In this document: positions 49,241 through 58,807 of the stretch, in pieces
How the letters are laid out: each line of letters starts with the position of its first letter
Numbering within the stretch: position 1 is the first letter of the stretch
Assembly: GCF_001578185.1 (NCBI RefSeq)
Contig: NZ_CP011008.1
Location: 3,500,001 to 3,564,000, forward strand
Direction: 5' to 3'
Length of the DNA: 64,000 nt
Source: Peribacillus simplex
GTDB lineage: Bacteria; Bacillota; Bacilli; Bacillales; DSM-1321
Made by a program: the position numbers and the translations under genes
Notes under the pieces: generated by a model
Seen by the model: only the letters and a program-made list of their open reading frames with translations
What the model was told of the DNA's origin: nothing
Database searches by the model: none

Positions 49241-49294
49241 ATCATACTTTTAGACTGTGAACCCCATTTGAAGCAAATGTAAATATTCAGTAAA
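49241..49294 (-). promoter_or_regulatory. PhoP box (four 11-bp repeats) and -10 of the pst operon
   Basis: Read on the minus strand, TTTACTGAATA, TTTACATTTGC, TTCAAATGGGG and TTCACAGTCTA follow one another at an exact 11-bp period (49294 to 49251). They match the PhoP recognition repeat TT(A/C/T)A(C/A)A of Bacillus. A TATGAT -10 box lies at 49241-49246. This is a typical PhoP-activated promoter, expected to fire in phosphate starvation. Confidence 0.82.
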
Positions 49295-49351
49295 TAATTG
49301 TGTGCTTATTGTAAAGATGGAGGAACTGTGCCGATCCCGTTCTTAAAATGC

Positions 49352-49394
49352 AAAAAAAAACACGCTTTCGGTTTTACCCAAAAACGTGTTTTTA
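49352..49394. terminator. Intrinsic terminator
   Basis: AAAAACACG/CGTGTTTTT hairpin after the leftward pbpA stop; isolates pbpA from the pst promoter. Confidence 0.75.
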
Positions 49395-49400
49395 GCCTTT

Positions 49401-51581
49401 TTATTCATTTTCCTGGCTTTTTCTAACTTCAGCCTGGTCTTTTTGAACGTCTTTACCATTCTCCACTTTCAAATCAGTCGAGGTTTCAGTATTTTCCTTT
49501 TTAGCCCGTTCTTTTTTCAGTTTGAAATAAGTATCCATGATTTCTTCACCTATTTCTTTGCTCATGCTGTGGCCCGTATGTCCTTGATATGCCCACGGAA
49601 CAACGACAGCAAAAGCAACCTCCGGATTTTTAGCAGGTGCATATCCGACGAGTGTGATATTCATCGTATCTTGAGGCTCGCTATAATCCGTTCGGTTCGG
49701 ACCATCATAGAACGCTTGCGCCGTTCCAGTTTTAGCCGCTACCGTATATGGTTTCTTACCAAAATACGTATAGGCTGTTCCGCCTTGTTCCATCGTTACT
49801 TTCTCGAAACCGCTCTGCACACGCTTTATCCAATCTTCCTTCATATCCAGACGATTCATGACTGTCGGTGAAATTTCTTCATCGACAGGACCCAATTCTT
49901 CGTTATCATCAACCGGTTCGCGAATTTCCTTAACCATATGCGGCTTCATGCGATTTCCACCATTCGCAATGGTTGAAACATATTGCACAAGCTGCATTGG
50001 TGTGTACGTATCATACTGTCCGATTGCGAGGTCAAGCAGCTTACCAGGAGATGTTTCGGAACCTTTGAATCCGCTCATTTCATTCGGCAAATCAATCCCA
50101 GTACGTGTACCCAAGCCAAACTGGGCAAATGAATTCCGTATGGTTGAAAAGGCGCTTGAACTAATATTCAATGGCTCATTCGGAACATAATGTGCACCGG
50201 CAATATTAATCGCCGTTCTGAACATATAAACGTTCGAGGATACCTTTAAGGCAGTCAAATCATTAATGTTCCCGAAGTTACTATATGATCCTTTTGCTTT
50301 TGTTCCCTTGATCTTAAGTTTTGTATCATAAAAGTATGTACCTGGCTGGATGGCACCTTGCTGATAACCAGTTAAAACAGTTGCACCTTTTACGGAAGAA
50401 CCCATCGTATAGGAAGTCGTGATATTTCCTAATGCAAAGTCCTCTATGGAAGATCTCCCTGTTTTCGGATCCTTCTCATATTTCTTACCAGCCATCGTTA
50501 AAACTTCTCCTGTATTGGGATCCATCATGACGACAAAGGCCCTATCCAAGAATTTGGTGTTACCCAATTTCTTCTTGGCAATCAATTGCTTTTCAATGAT
50601 TTTCTCTGTTGCTAGCTGTAAATCCATATCGATTGTCAATATAAGATCTTTTCCGCGCTGGCCTTCAGTAATCACTTCTGAATCGACTATATTTCCTGAT
50701 TTATCGGTCACATTCCTTACTTTTGCTTTCTGCCCTTGGAGGATATCTTCATATTGCTGCTCGATATAGCTCTTTCCTACACGGTCATTCCGGCTGTAAT
50801 CACGTGCCAGGTAATAGTCCAGACTTTCACTAGGCAATCCTTCTTCAGACGAAGAAACTTTACCCAATACAGATTTAAGGGTTTTATTATACGTATAAAA
50901 ACGATCCCAATCCGTTGATATATCGACCCCAGGAAGCGAATCAAGGTTTTCGCTCACTCTGGCGAATTCTTCCTTCGTCACTTTTTTGTTTTTCACAATC
51001 TGTGGAGTAAGCGCATATCCGCTAGCAAATTCCCTGTATATGGCAAGGGTTTCCATATCCTTTTTCGAAAGCTTTGCTTCTTCCTCCGTAATCCTTTTGA
51101 GCTGAAGCTTATACAAATCACTCTCTTCCAGCTCGCCCTGTTCGACCTTTTTTCTCTCTTTATCAGTAATTTTTTTGGCGGCCAACTTTGGATGATTTAA
51201 AATCCAAAAATCCTTTTTATCACGCTCAGTTACTTTATTCGTATCTTTTTCGATCAACTTCGCGAGTTTCTCAGCCGTTTCCACCATTTCTGTTTGTTTC
51301 GTACCTTGCTTTCGTGTATATGTAATTGCATCCAGTGGTTGGTTGTCGACCATCAGTTTTAAATTCCGGTCATACATTTTTCCACGGGGCACCGAATTAT
51401 TCACGGTCACTTCCTCTGTTTTTTCAATCTCACGCCGGTAATCATCACCATAAACAATCTGTACAACACCCAAGCGTAAAATGAGAGCGGAAAACAAAAC
51501 AAACACTAAAAAGAAAAGAATATTCAATCTGAAAGGCACATGCGTCTTTTTCTTTTTCTTTTTATTCACACTAAGCCACAC
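49401..51581 (-). CDS. pbpA: Class B penicillin-binding protein, PBP2a type
   Basis: 726 residues. One N-terminal membrane helix (LNILFFLVFVLFSALILRLG), a dimerisation/pedestal domain with a Lys/Glu-rich insertion, then the transpeptidase domain: TMGSSVKGATVLTGY (active-site SxxK), VSSNVYMF (SxN) and VAAKTGTAQAFYDG (KTG). A polar tail rich in Lys/Glu/Gln follows. Crosslinks peptidoglycan during rod elongation. PbpA next to the pst operon is the B. subtilis arrangement. The start is either the ATG or the GTG four codons later, which has better spacing to AAAAAGG. Confidence 0.93.
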   Translation of the reverse strand: MWLSVNKKKKKKTHVPFRLNILFFLVFVLFSALILRLGVVQIVYGDDYRREIEKTEEVTVNNSVPRGKMYDRNLKLMVDNQPLDAITYTRKQGTKQTEMVETAEKLAKLIEKDTNKVTERDKKDFWILNHPKLAAKKITDKERKKVEQGELEESDLYKLQLKRITEEEAKLSKKDMETLAIYREFASGYALTPQIVKNKKVTKEEFARVSENLDSLPGVDISTDWDRFYTYNKTLKSVLGKVSSSEEGLPSESLDYYLARDYSRNDRVGKSYIEQQYEDILQGQKAKVRNVTDKSGNIVDSEVITEGQRGKDLILTIDMDLQLATEKIIEKQLIAKKKLGNTKFLDRAFVVMMDPNTGEVLTMAGKKYEKDPKTGRSSIEDFALGNITTSYTMGSSVKGATVLTGYQQGAIQPGTYFYDTKLKIKGTKAKGSYSNFGNINDLTALKVSSNVYMFRTAINIAGAHYVPNEPLNISSSAFSTIRNSFAQFGLGTRTGIDLPNEMSGFKGSETSPGKLLDLAIGQYDTYTPMQLVQYVSTIANGGNRMKPHMVKEIREPVDDNEELGPVDEEISPTVMNRLDMKEDWIKRVQSGFEKVTMEQGGTAYTYFGKKPYTVAAKTGTAQAFYDGPNRTDYSEPQDTMNITLVGYAPAKNPEVAFAVVVPWAYQGHTGHSMSKEIGEEIMDTYFKLKKERAKKENTETSTDLKVENGKDVQKDQAEVRKSQENE

Positions 51582-51738
51582 ATCCTTTTTACATAGTCAT
51601 AATAGTCCTTTACTATTCTATAGAACATTTATATTTTTTTCTACCTTAGTGTTCTAGAAATATTAAACATCTAACGAATTTTCGACAAAAAGTGACTTAC
51701 GGCTCATAACATACAAAAACGCAAGGCATCGAAATTTA

Positions 51739-51764
51739 AAAGAGGCCTCTAAGGCCTCTTTTCT
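51739..51764. terminator. Intrinsic terminator
   Basis: AAAAGAGGCC/GGCCTCTTTT perfect stem, loop TCTAA, at the stop of the leftward MFS gene. Confidence 0.88.
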
Positions 51765-52983
51765 AAACTTGGTCATTGATATCGATTTTCCGTACAAACC
51801 AATATATCACGGTATGCCCTGCCCCGACGATTAACAGATAAATCGGGAGTATTTGCTTTAGGTCGAAAAACATGACCGAAAGAATGAATCCTGATATGGA
51901 TACAATCCTTCCAAAATGTACGAACAGTTCCCGGACTACGATATATTCAATCCTCATTTCCGCTGCTTTCCAAGCGCGGCCTATAATGTCATAAGTCAAT
52001 GATATATATGGGACCAAAAGAATAGGATAAGCGGTAGCAACAATCGCCCCATAAATGAGAAGCTTTCCAAATGTGATATCAATTGCAATCAATAAGACTC
52101 CTGCATACAACAGGATTCCTCCAATAAGAATCGCTTTCTTTCGCATCGGCTGTTTTATATATCGAGAAGCAAAAAAATACGCAACGAATGATATGGCTGA
52201 ATTTAACAGACCATAGCTCCCTAAGGCAAGTTCACTACCCGTCTGAATGAAAACGGTGATTGAAATGATGAACATGAATGTGCCCTCTCGTATCCCTTGA
52301 AAAAAATGTGCGCGAGTGATCAAGAGCCAATTACGATTTTTTTTACGTTCTTGCAATATCCGAAGAAAAAAATATTTCCCATGTGCTGGACGTCTTTTCA
52401 ACGAAAAACTAAGAAATACCGCAACGGAAAACAATAACAAAGACAAGCCGAATACAATGGAATATCCCGTGAATTTTTCAAGCCTTGAAATGATGAACCC
52501 TGAAAGAATAGGACCCACCATCCCCCCAAGGGATGATAAAATCCCTAAAAAACCATTGAAGAAATCTCTAGTTTCCGGTTCAGTAATTTCAAACGTCAAT
52601 ACATTATACGCTAGCCAATAAAACCCATAGCCCATTCCTAACAGTGCACCGAGCAGCCAAAGGAAATCCGTTGCCCGTGTGCCGACCAAAAGGACAGTTA
52701 AATAAAATAGGGCCAAAAAGATAACACCTAGACGCAAAACAATGATTCGATCCACTTTTTTCGCCAGCCTGCCAGCAAAGACAAAGGTAAGCGGTTGAAA
52801 AAGCACCACGGTTAGATTATATACGGCAATATCAACAATTTGACCGGATTGTTTCCACAAGTACACATTAACGAATGTATTGGATAAAGCAATGCTAAGG
52901 CTGTACAGACCGCCAATAAACAAAAGGAGGTGCAGATCCTTCTTCCCCCCCGTTTCACCCAACCATCTCTCTAAAATACCCAT
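51763..52983 (-). CDS. yqgE: MFS transporter YqgE
   Basis: 406 residues with twelve predicted membrane helices. The A-like loop between helices 2 and 3 is FVFAGRLAKKVDRIIVLRLG, and GMGYGFYWLAYNVLTFEITE and GGMVGPILSGFIISRLEKFT are conserved in this branch. Family (YqgE-like major facilitator) and position between pbpA and sodA match B. subtilis. The substrate is unknown. An AAAGGAGAG site precedes the ATG. No regulator is adjacent. Confidence 0.85.
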   Translation of the reverse strand: MGILERWLGETGGKKDLHLLLFIGGLYSLSIALSNTFVNVYLWKQSGQIVDIAVYNLTVVLFQPLTFVFAGRLAKKVDRIIVLRLGVIFLALFYLTVLLVGTRATDFLWLLGALLGMGYGFYWLAYNVLTFEITEPETRDFFNGFLGILSSLGGMVGPILSGFIISRLEKFTGYSIVFGLSLLLFSVAVFLSFSLKRRPAHGKYFFLRILQERKKNRNWLLITRAHFFQGIREGTFMFIISITVFIQTGSELALGSYGLLNSAISFVAYFFASRYIKQPMRKKAILIGGILLYAGVLLIAIDITFGKLLIYGAIVATAYPILLVPYISLTYDIIGRAWKAAEMRIEYIVVRELFVHFGRIVSISGFILSVMFFDLKQILPIYLLIVGAGHTVIYWFVRKIDINDQV

Positions 52984-53151
52984 TGTTTTAACTCTCCTTT
53001 AAATTCCACTCTAGTGTTTGAAAAAACAAGGGTATTTATGTAAAAAAAAGTAAAGAAAACTCTTCGATTGGCGAGACAGGATGGCGAAGACAGAGAAGTA
53101 GTTGCACTTACACTTGATACCTTATAGATACTGCCATCTATATATAAACAA

Positions 53152-53191
53152 AAAAAGACAGGATTTCCTGTAAAGGAGTTCCTGTCTTTTT
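53152..53191 (-). terminator. Terminator of sodA
   Basis: AAAAGACAGGA/TCCTGTCTTTT stem with A-rich left flank, just downstream of the leftward sodA stop. Confidence 0.85.
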
Positions 53192-53199
53192 CTTACTAA

Positions 53200-53808
53200 T
53201 TATTTTGCAGCGCTGTAACGTTTTGCAACTTCATCCCAGTTTACAACATTCCAGAAAGAATTGATGTATTCAGGACGACGGTTTTGATAGTTTAGGTAGT
53301 AAGCATGTTCCCAAACGTCCAATCCAAGAAGTGGAGTTTTACCTTCTGATAATGGATTGTCTTGGTTCGGTGTACTTGTTACTTCCAATTCGCCGTTGTT
53401 GACAGCAAGCCAAGCCCAGCCAGATCCAAAACGAGTAGTAGCCGCTTTAGCGAACTCTTCTTTAAAGCTGTCAAAGCTGCCGAATTTAGAAGTGATAGCA
53501 TCTGCTAATTCACCAGTTGGTTGTCCGCCGCCGTTAGGTGAAAGGATTTCCCAGAATAATGTGTGGTTAGCATGTCCGCCACCATTGTTGCGTACTGCTG
53601 TACGTACAGCTTCAGGTACTGCGTCAAGGTTAGCGACAATTTCTTCAACGCTTTTGCTTAGAAGTTCTTGGTTGCCTTCTAGGGCATTGTTCAGGTTTGT
53701 CACATATGTGTTGTGATGTTTAGTGTGGTGAATGTTCATTGTTTCTTTGTCGATGTGTGGTTCTAATGCATCATATGCATACGGTAATTGTGGAAGTTCA
53801 AAAGCCAT
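53200..53808 (-). CDS. sodA: Superoxide dismutase (Mn/Fe)
   Basis: 202 residues from [20 protein letters not shown], the usual start, with GGGAGGAATT before it; the frame is open 35 codons further upstream but those are unlike the family. Metal ligands appear as His in [13 protein letters not shown], His in [15 protein letters not shown], and Asp/His in [20 protein letters not shown]. The residue choices ([12 protein letters not shown]) fit the manganese form of Bacillus SodA. Converts superoxide to peroxide and oxygen in the cytoplasm. Single gene. Confidence 0.96.
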   Translation of the reverse strand: MAFELPQLPYAYDALEPHIDKETMNIHHTKHHNTYVTNLNNALEGNQELLSKSVEEIVANLDAVPEAVRTAVRNNGGGHANHTLFWEILSPNGGGQPTGELADAITSKFGSFDSFKEEFAKAATTRFGSGWAWLAVNNGELEVTSTPNQDNPLSEGKTPLLGLDVWEHAYYLNYQNRRPEYINSFWNVVNWDEVAKRYSAAK

Positions 53809-53951
53809 TATAAAATTCCTCCCTATGTAAGCTGTTTTTTTGAGGGCTTCAGTTCTGGAAAGATACCTGAAACTCGCTAGCAATAGAGTATCAAATTTTT
53901 GTAACCGTTTCAAACCTTATGCCTCAATTTTTCATTTTTCGATTTTATTTC

Positions 53952-54437
53952 CTATGAGAATACCACGAATATAAAATATCCTATCATCAGAAGTTGAATG
54001 ATGCCTTTGGTGATTACGCTGCTTATAAAACCTACAACGGAACCAAGGCCGATTTTAGAAGCAGTAACCGGGTCTTTTTTATGGACTAGGATTTCCGCCA
54101 AGAATGCCCCGATGAATGGGCCTATTAGAATTCCGACGAACGGAATCACGAATGGTCCGACCAGAAGCCCAATCGTACTGCCCCAAACCCCCGCTTTCGT
54201 GCCGCCATATCTTTTGACCCCAACCATGTTTGCTATATAATCAGCTGCGAATAAAAGGATGACGAATAAAATTTGGACAGTCCAAAAAAACCAGCCAAAT
54301 GGTTCAAAGGAATAAAATAGTCCATATAACAATATTCCGCCGAATATGAATAAAACACTTGGGATGATCGGAAAAATCAGACCGACAAAGCCCATTATGA
54401 ACATGAGGATAATTATTATCCAAAATAGTGTATCCAT
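53952..54437 (-). CDS. yqgC: DUF456 membrane protein YqgC
   Basis: 161 residues, about five membrane helices with Gly-rich text: IMFIMGFVGLIFPIIPSVLF, GGTKAGVWGSTIGLLVGPFV and IGLGSVVGFISSVITKG. The pattern of Gly and Pro in the helices is characteristic of DUF456. It corresponds to yqgC between sodA and yqgB. It is divergent from yqgB. Function not known. Confidence 0.85.
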   Translation of the reverse strand: MDTLFWIIIILMFIMGFVGLIFPIIPSVLFIFGGILLYGLFYSFEPFGWFFWTVQILFVILLFAADYIANMVGVKRYGGTKAGVWGSTIGLLVGPFVIPFVGILIGPFIGAFLAEILVHKKDPVTASKIGLGSVVGFISSVITKGIIQLLMIGYFIFVVFS

Positions 54438-54602
54438 AACTAAAAACGCCCTTTCTCATTTCATTTATTATTTTTGCCTCTATCACTCCATAATTGCCTC
54501 TTTAATAATGGTTGAAACCATTGAAGCAGAAAACAGGTTGTTTTATTTTTCCCAAATAGTTAAAATTGGTTAGGAATCTTATATAGTTAGGTGCTGAAAA
54601 CA

Positions 54603-55370
54603 TTGAACATATTCAAACAACTATGGGTAAGCATATATTCTCCTAAAGATATCGCTTCCTTTCAAAGCCAAGGTATCGGGAAAACGATATTATTCGTATT
54701 CTTTATAAGTCTCATTGCCTTTCTCCCTTCAGCTTTTTATTTCGGTACAATGGTAGTTGACGGGATAGATGCCATGAATGAAACAGTATCTGAAGACTTA
54801 CCTGCATTTGAAATCAAAAATGGCACGTTGACGACTGAAGAAGGTGAACCATTTAGCCTGAATAAAAACGGATATCAAATTTTTGTAGATGGTACGGGGA
54901 CCTTGACCCCGGAAGAAGTAGCTGCAAAAGCTGATGAGGCTGTCGCCCTTTTAAAGTCTGATCTGGTGTTCGTATCTGGCGGCAACGTGCAATCCACTCC
55001 ATATTCACTTCTGGAAGGAGATAATCAGGAAATATCCACTTGGCTTGAGTCAGTTGAATCTGTGCTACCGATCATCCTTCCATTGCTACTACTTATATTA
55101 TACCTGTTTACTGCTAGCGGAATCTTCATTAAAGTGACAATCCTTGCCGCTTTTGGACTTCTTTTCAAAAATGCCCTTGGCCGTTCGCTTTCCTATAGGC
55201 ATCTATGGAGAATTGGTGCATATAGCATTACACTTGCCACCATATTCTTTACCATCATGGATGCTTTTAAAGCAACGGTTCCATTCGCTTCAATCATTAG
55301 CTGGTTTGTGACATTGATCATGTTATATTTATCCATTAAAGAAACAGCTGCTAATAAAATCGCAGATTGA
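54603..55370 (+). CDS. yqgB: DUF1189 membrane protein YqgB
   Basis: About 255 residues from a TTG giving LNIFKQLWVSIYSPKDIASF; a GTG four codons earlier has poorer spacing to its site. One helix near the start (ILFVFFISLIAFLPSAFYFG), a large extracytoplasmic domain (residues 50-145), then four helices from VLPIILPLLLLILYLFTASG to the C-terminus. This is the DUF1189 layout. Proteins of the family have been linked to maltodextrin uptake genes elsewhere, but here there is no such context. Followed by a strong terminator. Confidence 0.85.
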   Translation: MNIFKQLWVSIYSPKDIASFQSQGIGKTILFVFFISLIAFLPSAFYFGTMVVDGIDAMNETVSEDLPAFEIKNGTLTTEEGEPFSLNKNGYQIFVDGTGTLTPEEVAAKADEAVALLKSDLVFVSGGNVQSTPYSLLEGDNQEISTWLESVESVLPIILPLLLLILYLFTASGIFIKVTILAAFGLLFKNALGRSLSYRHLWRIGAYSITLATIFFTIMDAFKATVPFASIISWFVTLIMLYLSIKETAANKIAD

Positions 55371-55371
55371 C

Positions 55372-55430
55372 CTTAAAAAGCAAAAAGACCCGGAACCCAT
55401 CTGTTCTGTTCCGGATCTTTTTGCTTTTGC
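55372..55430 (+). terminator. Intrinsic terminator
   Basis: AAGCAAAAAGA(CC)CGGAAC pairs with GTTCCGGATCTTTTTGCTT; a long, nearly perfect stem followed by TTT. Confidence 0.9.
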
Positions 55431-55554
55431 AGTTTCTTCATGCCTTCCCTCATATGACTACAGTCATATTTTTTCATATCTTCTTAATTCGACAAAATAC
55501 TCACCAAGTCATTCTTATACTTAATGTTGAAATAGTATTTAAGAGGTGATAGAC

Positions 55555-55710
55555 GTGAAGGAGAGTCATATTGATGTACAAGGGCTGTTACTCATAATGA
55601 AGGCTAGAGAAATTGGTCTGACTCCAAAGGAAACAAACATTCATTCAAATAATAAGGATTTTAATCAACTGAAAAAGAAAAATGGACTGACCCTCCCACA
55701 TTCCATTTGA
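55555..55710 (+). CDS. SinI-like anti-repressor, small protein
   Basis: 51 residues from a GTG behind AAGAGGTGATAGAC. The segment DVQGLLLIMKAREIGLTPKE resembles the helical hook of SinI (W-V-x-L-x-x-E-A-K-E-x-x-I-S-x-E-E), which pairs with SinR and frees its operators. After it come TNIHSNNKDFNQLKKKNGLT. No sinR is next to it in this window, so it would act on a repressor elsewhere, as B. subtilis SlrA does. The resemblance is short, so the assignment is tentative. Confidence 0.55.
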   Translation: MKESHIDVQGLLLIMKAREIGLTPKETNIHSNNKDFNQLKKKNGLTLPHSI

Positions 55711-55789
55711 AAAACTGCCCATTTTTAGGCATATTTTTAGATTCTTACAAGTATAAATGAAATAAAGACAAGCTTGGGAGGATGGAAAA

Positions 55790-56122
55790 TTGAAACGGCT
55801 ACTGCTTTTTATCTCATTTTGTTTCACTTTATTTATTATTTATTTCGATTTGACTACGGGTACCCTGCCGCCTTCCCATCCACCGGCCACTACAGGCCAA
55901 CCGACCGTCCCGGCCAGTAAGCCTGCATCCGCACCATCTGCCGCTTATAAAGAAATCACAATGAAACCCGGGGATACCTTACTCTCCATCATTGAAACGG
56001 AAAAAGTCGGATCTAATCAGCCCATCGAAACGATCATTTCTGACTTTCAAAGTTTGAATGAAGGATTGAAGCCCGAAAATATGCAGATTGGCAAAACATA
56101 TAAGATTCCCGTTTATAAATAA
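55790..56122 (+). CDS. yqfZ: LysM-domain protein YqfZ
   Basis: 110 residues from a TTG behind GGGAGGATGG. N-terminal signal anchor (LLLFISFCFTLFIIYFDLT), a Pro/Ala-rich linker (PPSHPPATTGQPTVPASKPA) and a LysM domain from MKPGDTLLSIIETEKVG to MQIGKTYKIPVYK. LysM binds N-acetylglucosamine of peptidoglycan, so the protein is probably held outside the cell at the wall. Position just upstream of ispG matches yqfZ of B. subtilis. Confidence 0.85.
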   Translation: MKRLLLFISFCFTLFIIYFDLTTGTLPPSHPPATTGQPTVPASKPASAPSAAYKEITMKPGDTLLSIIETEKVGSNQPIETIISDFQSLNEGLKPENMQIGKTYKIPVYK

Positions 56123-56325
56123 CCTCAAAATGGGGATCTGCGCACTCCCAAGCACCATTAAAGGGATTTCTAGGCATCGAATTTATCCAGTAATGGGTAA
56201 TTTTCCTTGTTGAAAAAAGATAATGCGACCTATTTCCTTGTCAAGCGGTATGTACATTGATACAATATTTCAGAGAAACAAATTAAAAATCAAAACTGAT
56301 TTTTTCCTAAAGGAGAGAATTCCAC

Positions 56326-57447
56326 TTGAGTGAAATCATACATCGCACCAAGACGCGGCCAATTAAAGTCGGAAACTTAACGATTGGCGGCAATAATGAA
56401 GTTATAGTACAAAGCATGACAACTACAAAAACACATGATGTTGAAGCAACAGTTGCAGAGATCCTTCGTCTTGAAGAGGCGGGATGTCAAATCGTACGTG
56501 TCGCCTGTCCGGATGAAAGGGCAGCTGATGCAATCCCCGAGATAAAAAAACGGATAAACATCCCACTTGTAGTCGATATTCATTTCGATTATAAGCTCGC
56601 TCTTAAGGCAATTGAAGGCGGAGCGGATAAAATCAGGATAAACCCTGGTAACATCGGACGCCGTGAAAAGGTAGAAGCTGTCGTGAAAGCTGCGAAGGCT
56701 AAAGGAATTCCAATCCGCATCGGGGTAAATGCTGGTTCTCTCGAGAAGAAGATCCTCGATAAATACGGATACCCCACTGCCGATGGAATGGTTGAAAGTG
56801 CATTACACCATATCAAGATCCTGGAAGATCACGATTTCCATGACATCATCGTTTCCATGAAGGCTTCTGATGTGAATTTAGCCATCGAAGCATATGAAAA
56901 AGCTTCTAAAGCATTCGATTACCCTCTACATCTGGGAATCACGGAATCAGGTACACTGTTCTCAGGAACCGTAAAAAGTGCTGCCGGACTAGGTGCCATC
57001 CTAAGTCAAGGTATTGGAAGCACGATGCGTGTTTCCTTAAGTGCCGATCCTGTGGAAGAGGTGAAGGTGGCAAGGGAGCTCCTAAAAGTATTTGGCCTTG
57101 CTTCTAACATGGCCACATTAATTTCCTGCCCTACTTGCGGTCGGATCGAGATTGATTTAATCTCTATCGCCAATGAGGTTGAAGAGTACATTCAGACGGT
57201 CAAAGCACCTATCAAGGTATCAGTGCTTGGTTGTGCGGTAAACGGTCCTGGGGAAGCCCGTGAGGCTGATATCGGCATAGCTGGGGCTCGTGGTGAAGGT
57301 TTGCTGTTTAGAAAAGGTCAGATTGTACGTAAAGTGCCTGAAGAGACGATGGTCGAGGAACTGAAAAAGGAAATTGACAAAATCGCTGAAGAGTACTATG
57401 AAAAACAAAGGGCCGAAGCTGCTGCTGCCGCTTTACTAAATAAATAA
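56326..57447 (+). CDS. ispG: 4-hydroxy-3-methylbut-2-en-1-yl diphosphate synthase (IspG)
   Basis: 373 residues from a TTG behind AAAGGAGAG. Iron-sulfur enzyme of the MEP pathway: converts methylerythritol cyclodiphosphate to HMBPP for isoprenoid synthesis. The TIM-barrel part begins [20 protein letters not shown] and contains [10 protein letters not shown]. The [4Fe-4S] ligands are in [13 protein letters not shown] (two Cys), [19 protein letters not shown] (third Cys), and the Glu four residues after the Gly-Pro-Gly-Glu start completes the set. It is monocistronic, ended by a perfect terminator. Confidence 0.95.
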   Translation: MSEIIHRTKTRPIKVGNLTIGGNNEVIVQSMTTTKTHDVEATVAEILRLEEAGCQIVRVACPDERAADAIPEIKKRINIPLVVDIHFDYKLALKAIEGGADKIRINPGNIGRREKVEAVVKAAKAKGIPIRIGVNAGSLEKKILDKYGYPTADGMVESALHHIKILEDHDFHDIIVSMKASDVNLAIEAYEKASKAFDYPLHLGITESGTLFSGTVKSAAGLGAILSQGIGSTMRVSLSADPVEEVKVARELLKVFGLASNMATLISCPTCGRIEIDLISIANEVEEYIQTVKAPIKVSVLGCAVNGPGEAREADIGIAGARGEGLLFRKGQIVRKVPEETMVEELKKEIDKIAEEYYEKQRAEAAAAALLNK

Positions 57448-57449
57448 AA

Positions 57450-57484
57450 AAAAATCCCGATTTTTATTATCGGGATTTTTTTTC
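57450..57484. terminator. Intrinsic terminator
   Basis: AAAAATCCCGAT/ATCGGGATTTTT stem with long A and T flanks; shared by ispG and the convergent yqfX. Confidence 0.93.
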
Positions 57485-57537
57485 ATTGAAAACCCTTTGA
57501 TGCATTTTAAGAAATGACATCAAAGGGTTTCAAATTG

Positions 57538-58011
57538 TTAAAAGAATGGCAGGATGAATATGCCAACGATGATGGAGATTGCACCTATTACTATGGCCCA
57601 AGTACCCAAGTTTGATCCCCTGCTTCTGGCCACTATCCCTACAATTATACCCACAACCCCTAAAATGAACGGCATCATGAATAACGATAAAATGGAGATG
57701 ATCAAAGCTATGACACCAATAGCCTGTCCTCTTGAAGCAACTTTCCCAGAATCATCAGCCTTAGTTGACTCATTATTCTTATATTCCCTGATTCGCGGTG
57801 GTGTTGAAATTTCTGCAGACGTTTCTTCATTATACTGGTTATCCATATTATTGGTAATGGTCCCACGACTTTCATACCGTCTGTCATCTGCAGGTGTATC
57901 TTCATTATAATATCGCTCATGATGCTGATCATCCACAACAACGGATGGTTCACTGCCCTTTTTAGTCAATTGCATCTCATCGTCAATACTGGAGTATTGA
58001 TCTTTTTCCAT
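57538..58011 (-). CDS. yqfX: YqfX-like membrane protein
   Basis: 157 residues from the ATG behind GTGAGGG. A long acidic, disordered N-terminal region (to about residue 90; for example DDQHHERYYNEDTPADDRRY) is followed by three short membrane helices: GVIALIISILSLFMMPFILG, VVGIIVGIVARSRG and WAIVIGAISIIVGIFILPFF. This is DUF4190-like and matches YqfX by position between ispG and yqfW. No function known. Confidence 0.78.
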   Translation of the reverse strand: MEKDQYSSIDDEMQLTKKGSEPSVVVDDQHHERYYNEDTPADDRRYESRGTITNNMDNQYNEETSAEISTPPRIREYKNNESTKADDSGKVASRGQAIGVIALIISILSLFMMPFILGVVGIIVGIVARSRGSNLGTWAIVIGAISIIVGIFILPFF

Positions 58012-58178
58012 TAGTGAATCCCTCACTTTCGTTTATGGAGCATTTATAGTGTATGTAAAAAGTGATGGAATCCATCGTGAAATGGTTTCATGTCTTGGAA
58101 ATAAATACGGGTTTTTACCAAAGCTATCTTGGTATATGTTACACTATTACAAGTATTGAATATGAGGAGAGATTCATC

Positions 58179-58763
58179 ATGAAAAAACGATTTGGCATCG
58201 ATATAGATGGAACTGTTACGAGACCTGATTCCATGGTCCCTTTTTTAAATAATGCTTTTCAGCTGAATTTAGCATATGAAGACATAACGGAGTATGACTT
58301 ATACCCATTCGTTAATGTTCCAAAAGAAGATTTCACGAAATGGTTCATTGAAACCGAGCCAATCATCTATTCCGAATCTTTATTGGCTGAGGGAGCAAAG
58401 GATGTATTGGAAAAATGGACAGAACAGGCTAACTTATATTTCATCAGTGCCCGGAGCAACCGTTTATTGGATATAACGAAGAATTGGTTCACGAGCAACG
58501 AAGTCCTATATGATCATATCGAGCTTGTAGGATCACACGATAAAGTTGCTGCAGCCAAGAAATTTGAAGTCGATCTCTTTTTAGAGGACAAGCACGATAA
58601 TGCAGTGGCCATTTCGGAAGAGTGTAAAATACCCGTGATTTTATTTAATACTCCTTACAACCAAGATCCTGTGCCTGAAAGGGTGATCCGGGTCAACAAT
58701 TGGCAAGAAGCTTTTGTCTGGGTGAATAATTGGATGTCAGGGCAACCGGCAACTATAAAGTGA
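58179..58763 (+). CDS. yqfW: HAD-family nucleotidase YqfW
   Basis: 194 residues. The start ATG is chosen because it follows GAGGAGAGATT and the HAD motif I comes right after it: KKRFGIDIDGTVTRPDSMVP (nucleophile Asp and acid/base Asp). Motif II is YFISARSNRLL and motif IV VDLFLEDKHDNAVAI. This is the 5'(3')-deoxyribonucleotidase-like subgroup. The longer frame upstream overlaps the divergent yqfX promoter and is unlikely to be coding. Substrate not determined. Confidence 0.85.
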   Translation: MKKRFGIDIDGTVTRPDSMVPFLNNAFQLNLAYEDITEYDLYPFVNVPKEDFTKWFIETEPIIYSESLLAEGAKDVLEKWTEQANLYFISARSNRLLDITKNWFTSNEVLYDHIELVGSHDKVAAAKKFEVDLFLEDKHDNAVAISEECKIPVILFNTPYNQDPVPERVIRVNNWQEAFVWVNNWMSGQPATIK

Positions 58764-58765
58764 AA

Positions 58766-58801
58766 CAAGAAAAAACCATTGACCGAGTGTCAATGGTTTT
58801 T
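58766..58801. terminator. Intrinsic terminator
   Basis: AAAAACCATTGAC/GTCAATGGTTTTT stem, loop CGAGT; between convergent yqfW and zur. Confidence 0.9.
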
Positions 58802-58807
58802 ATGTTT

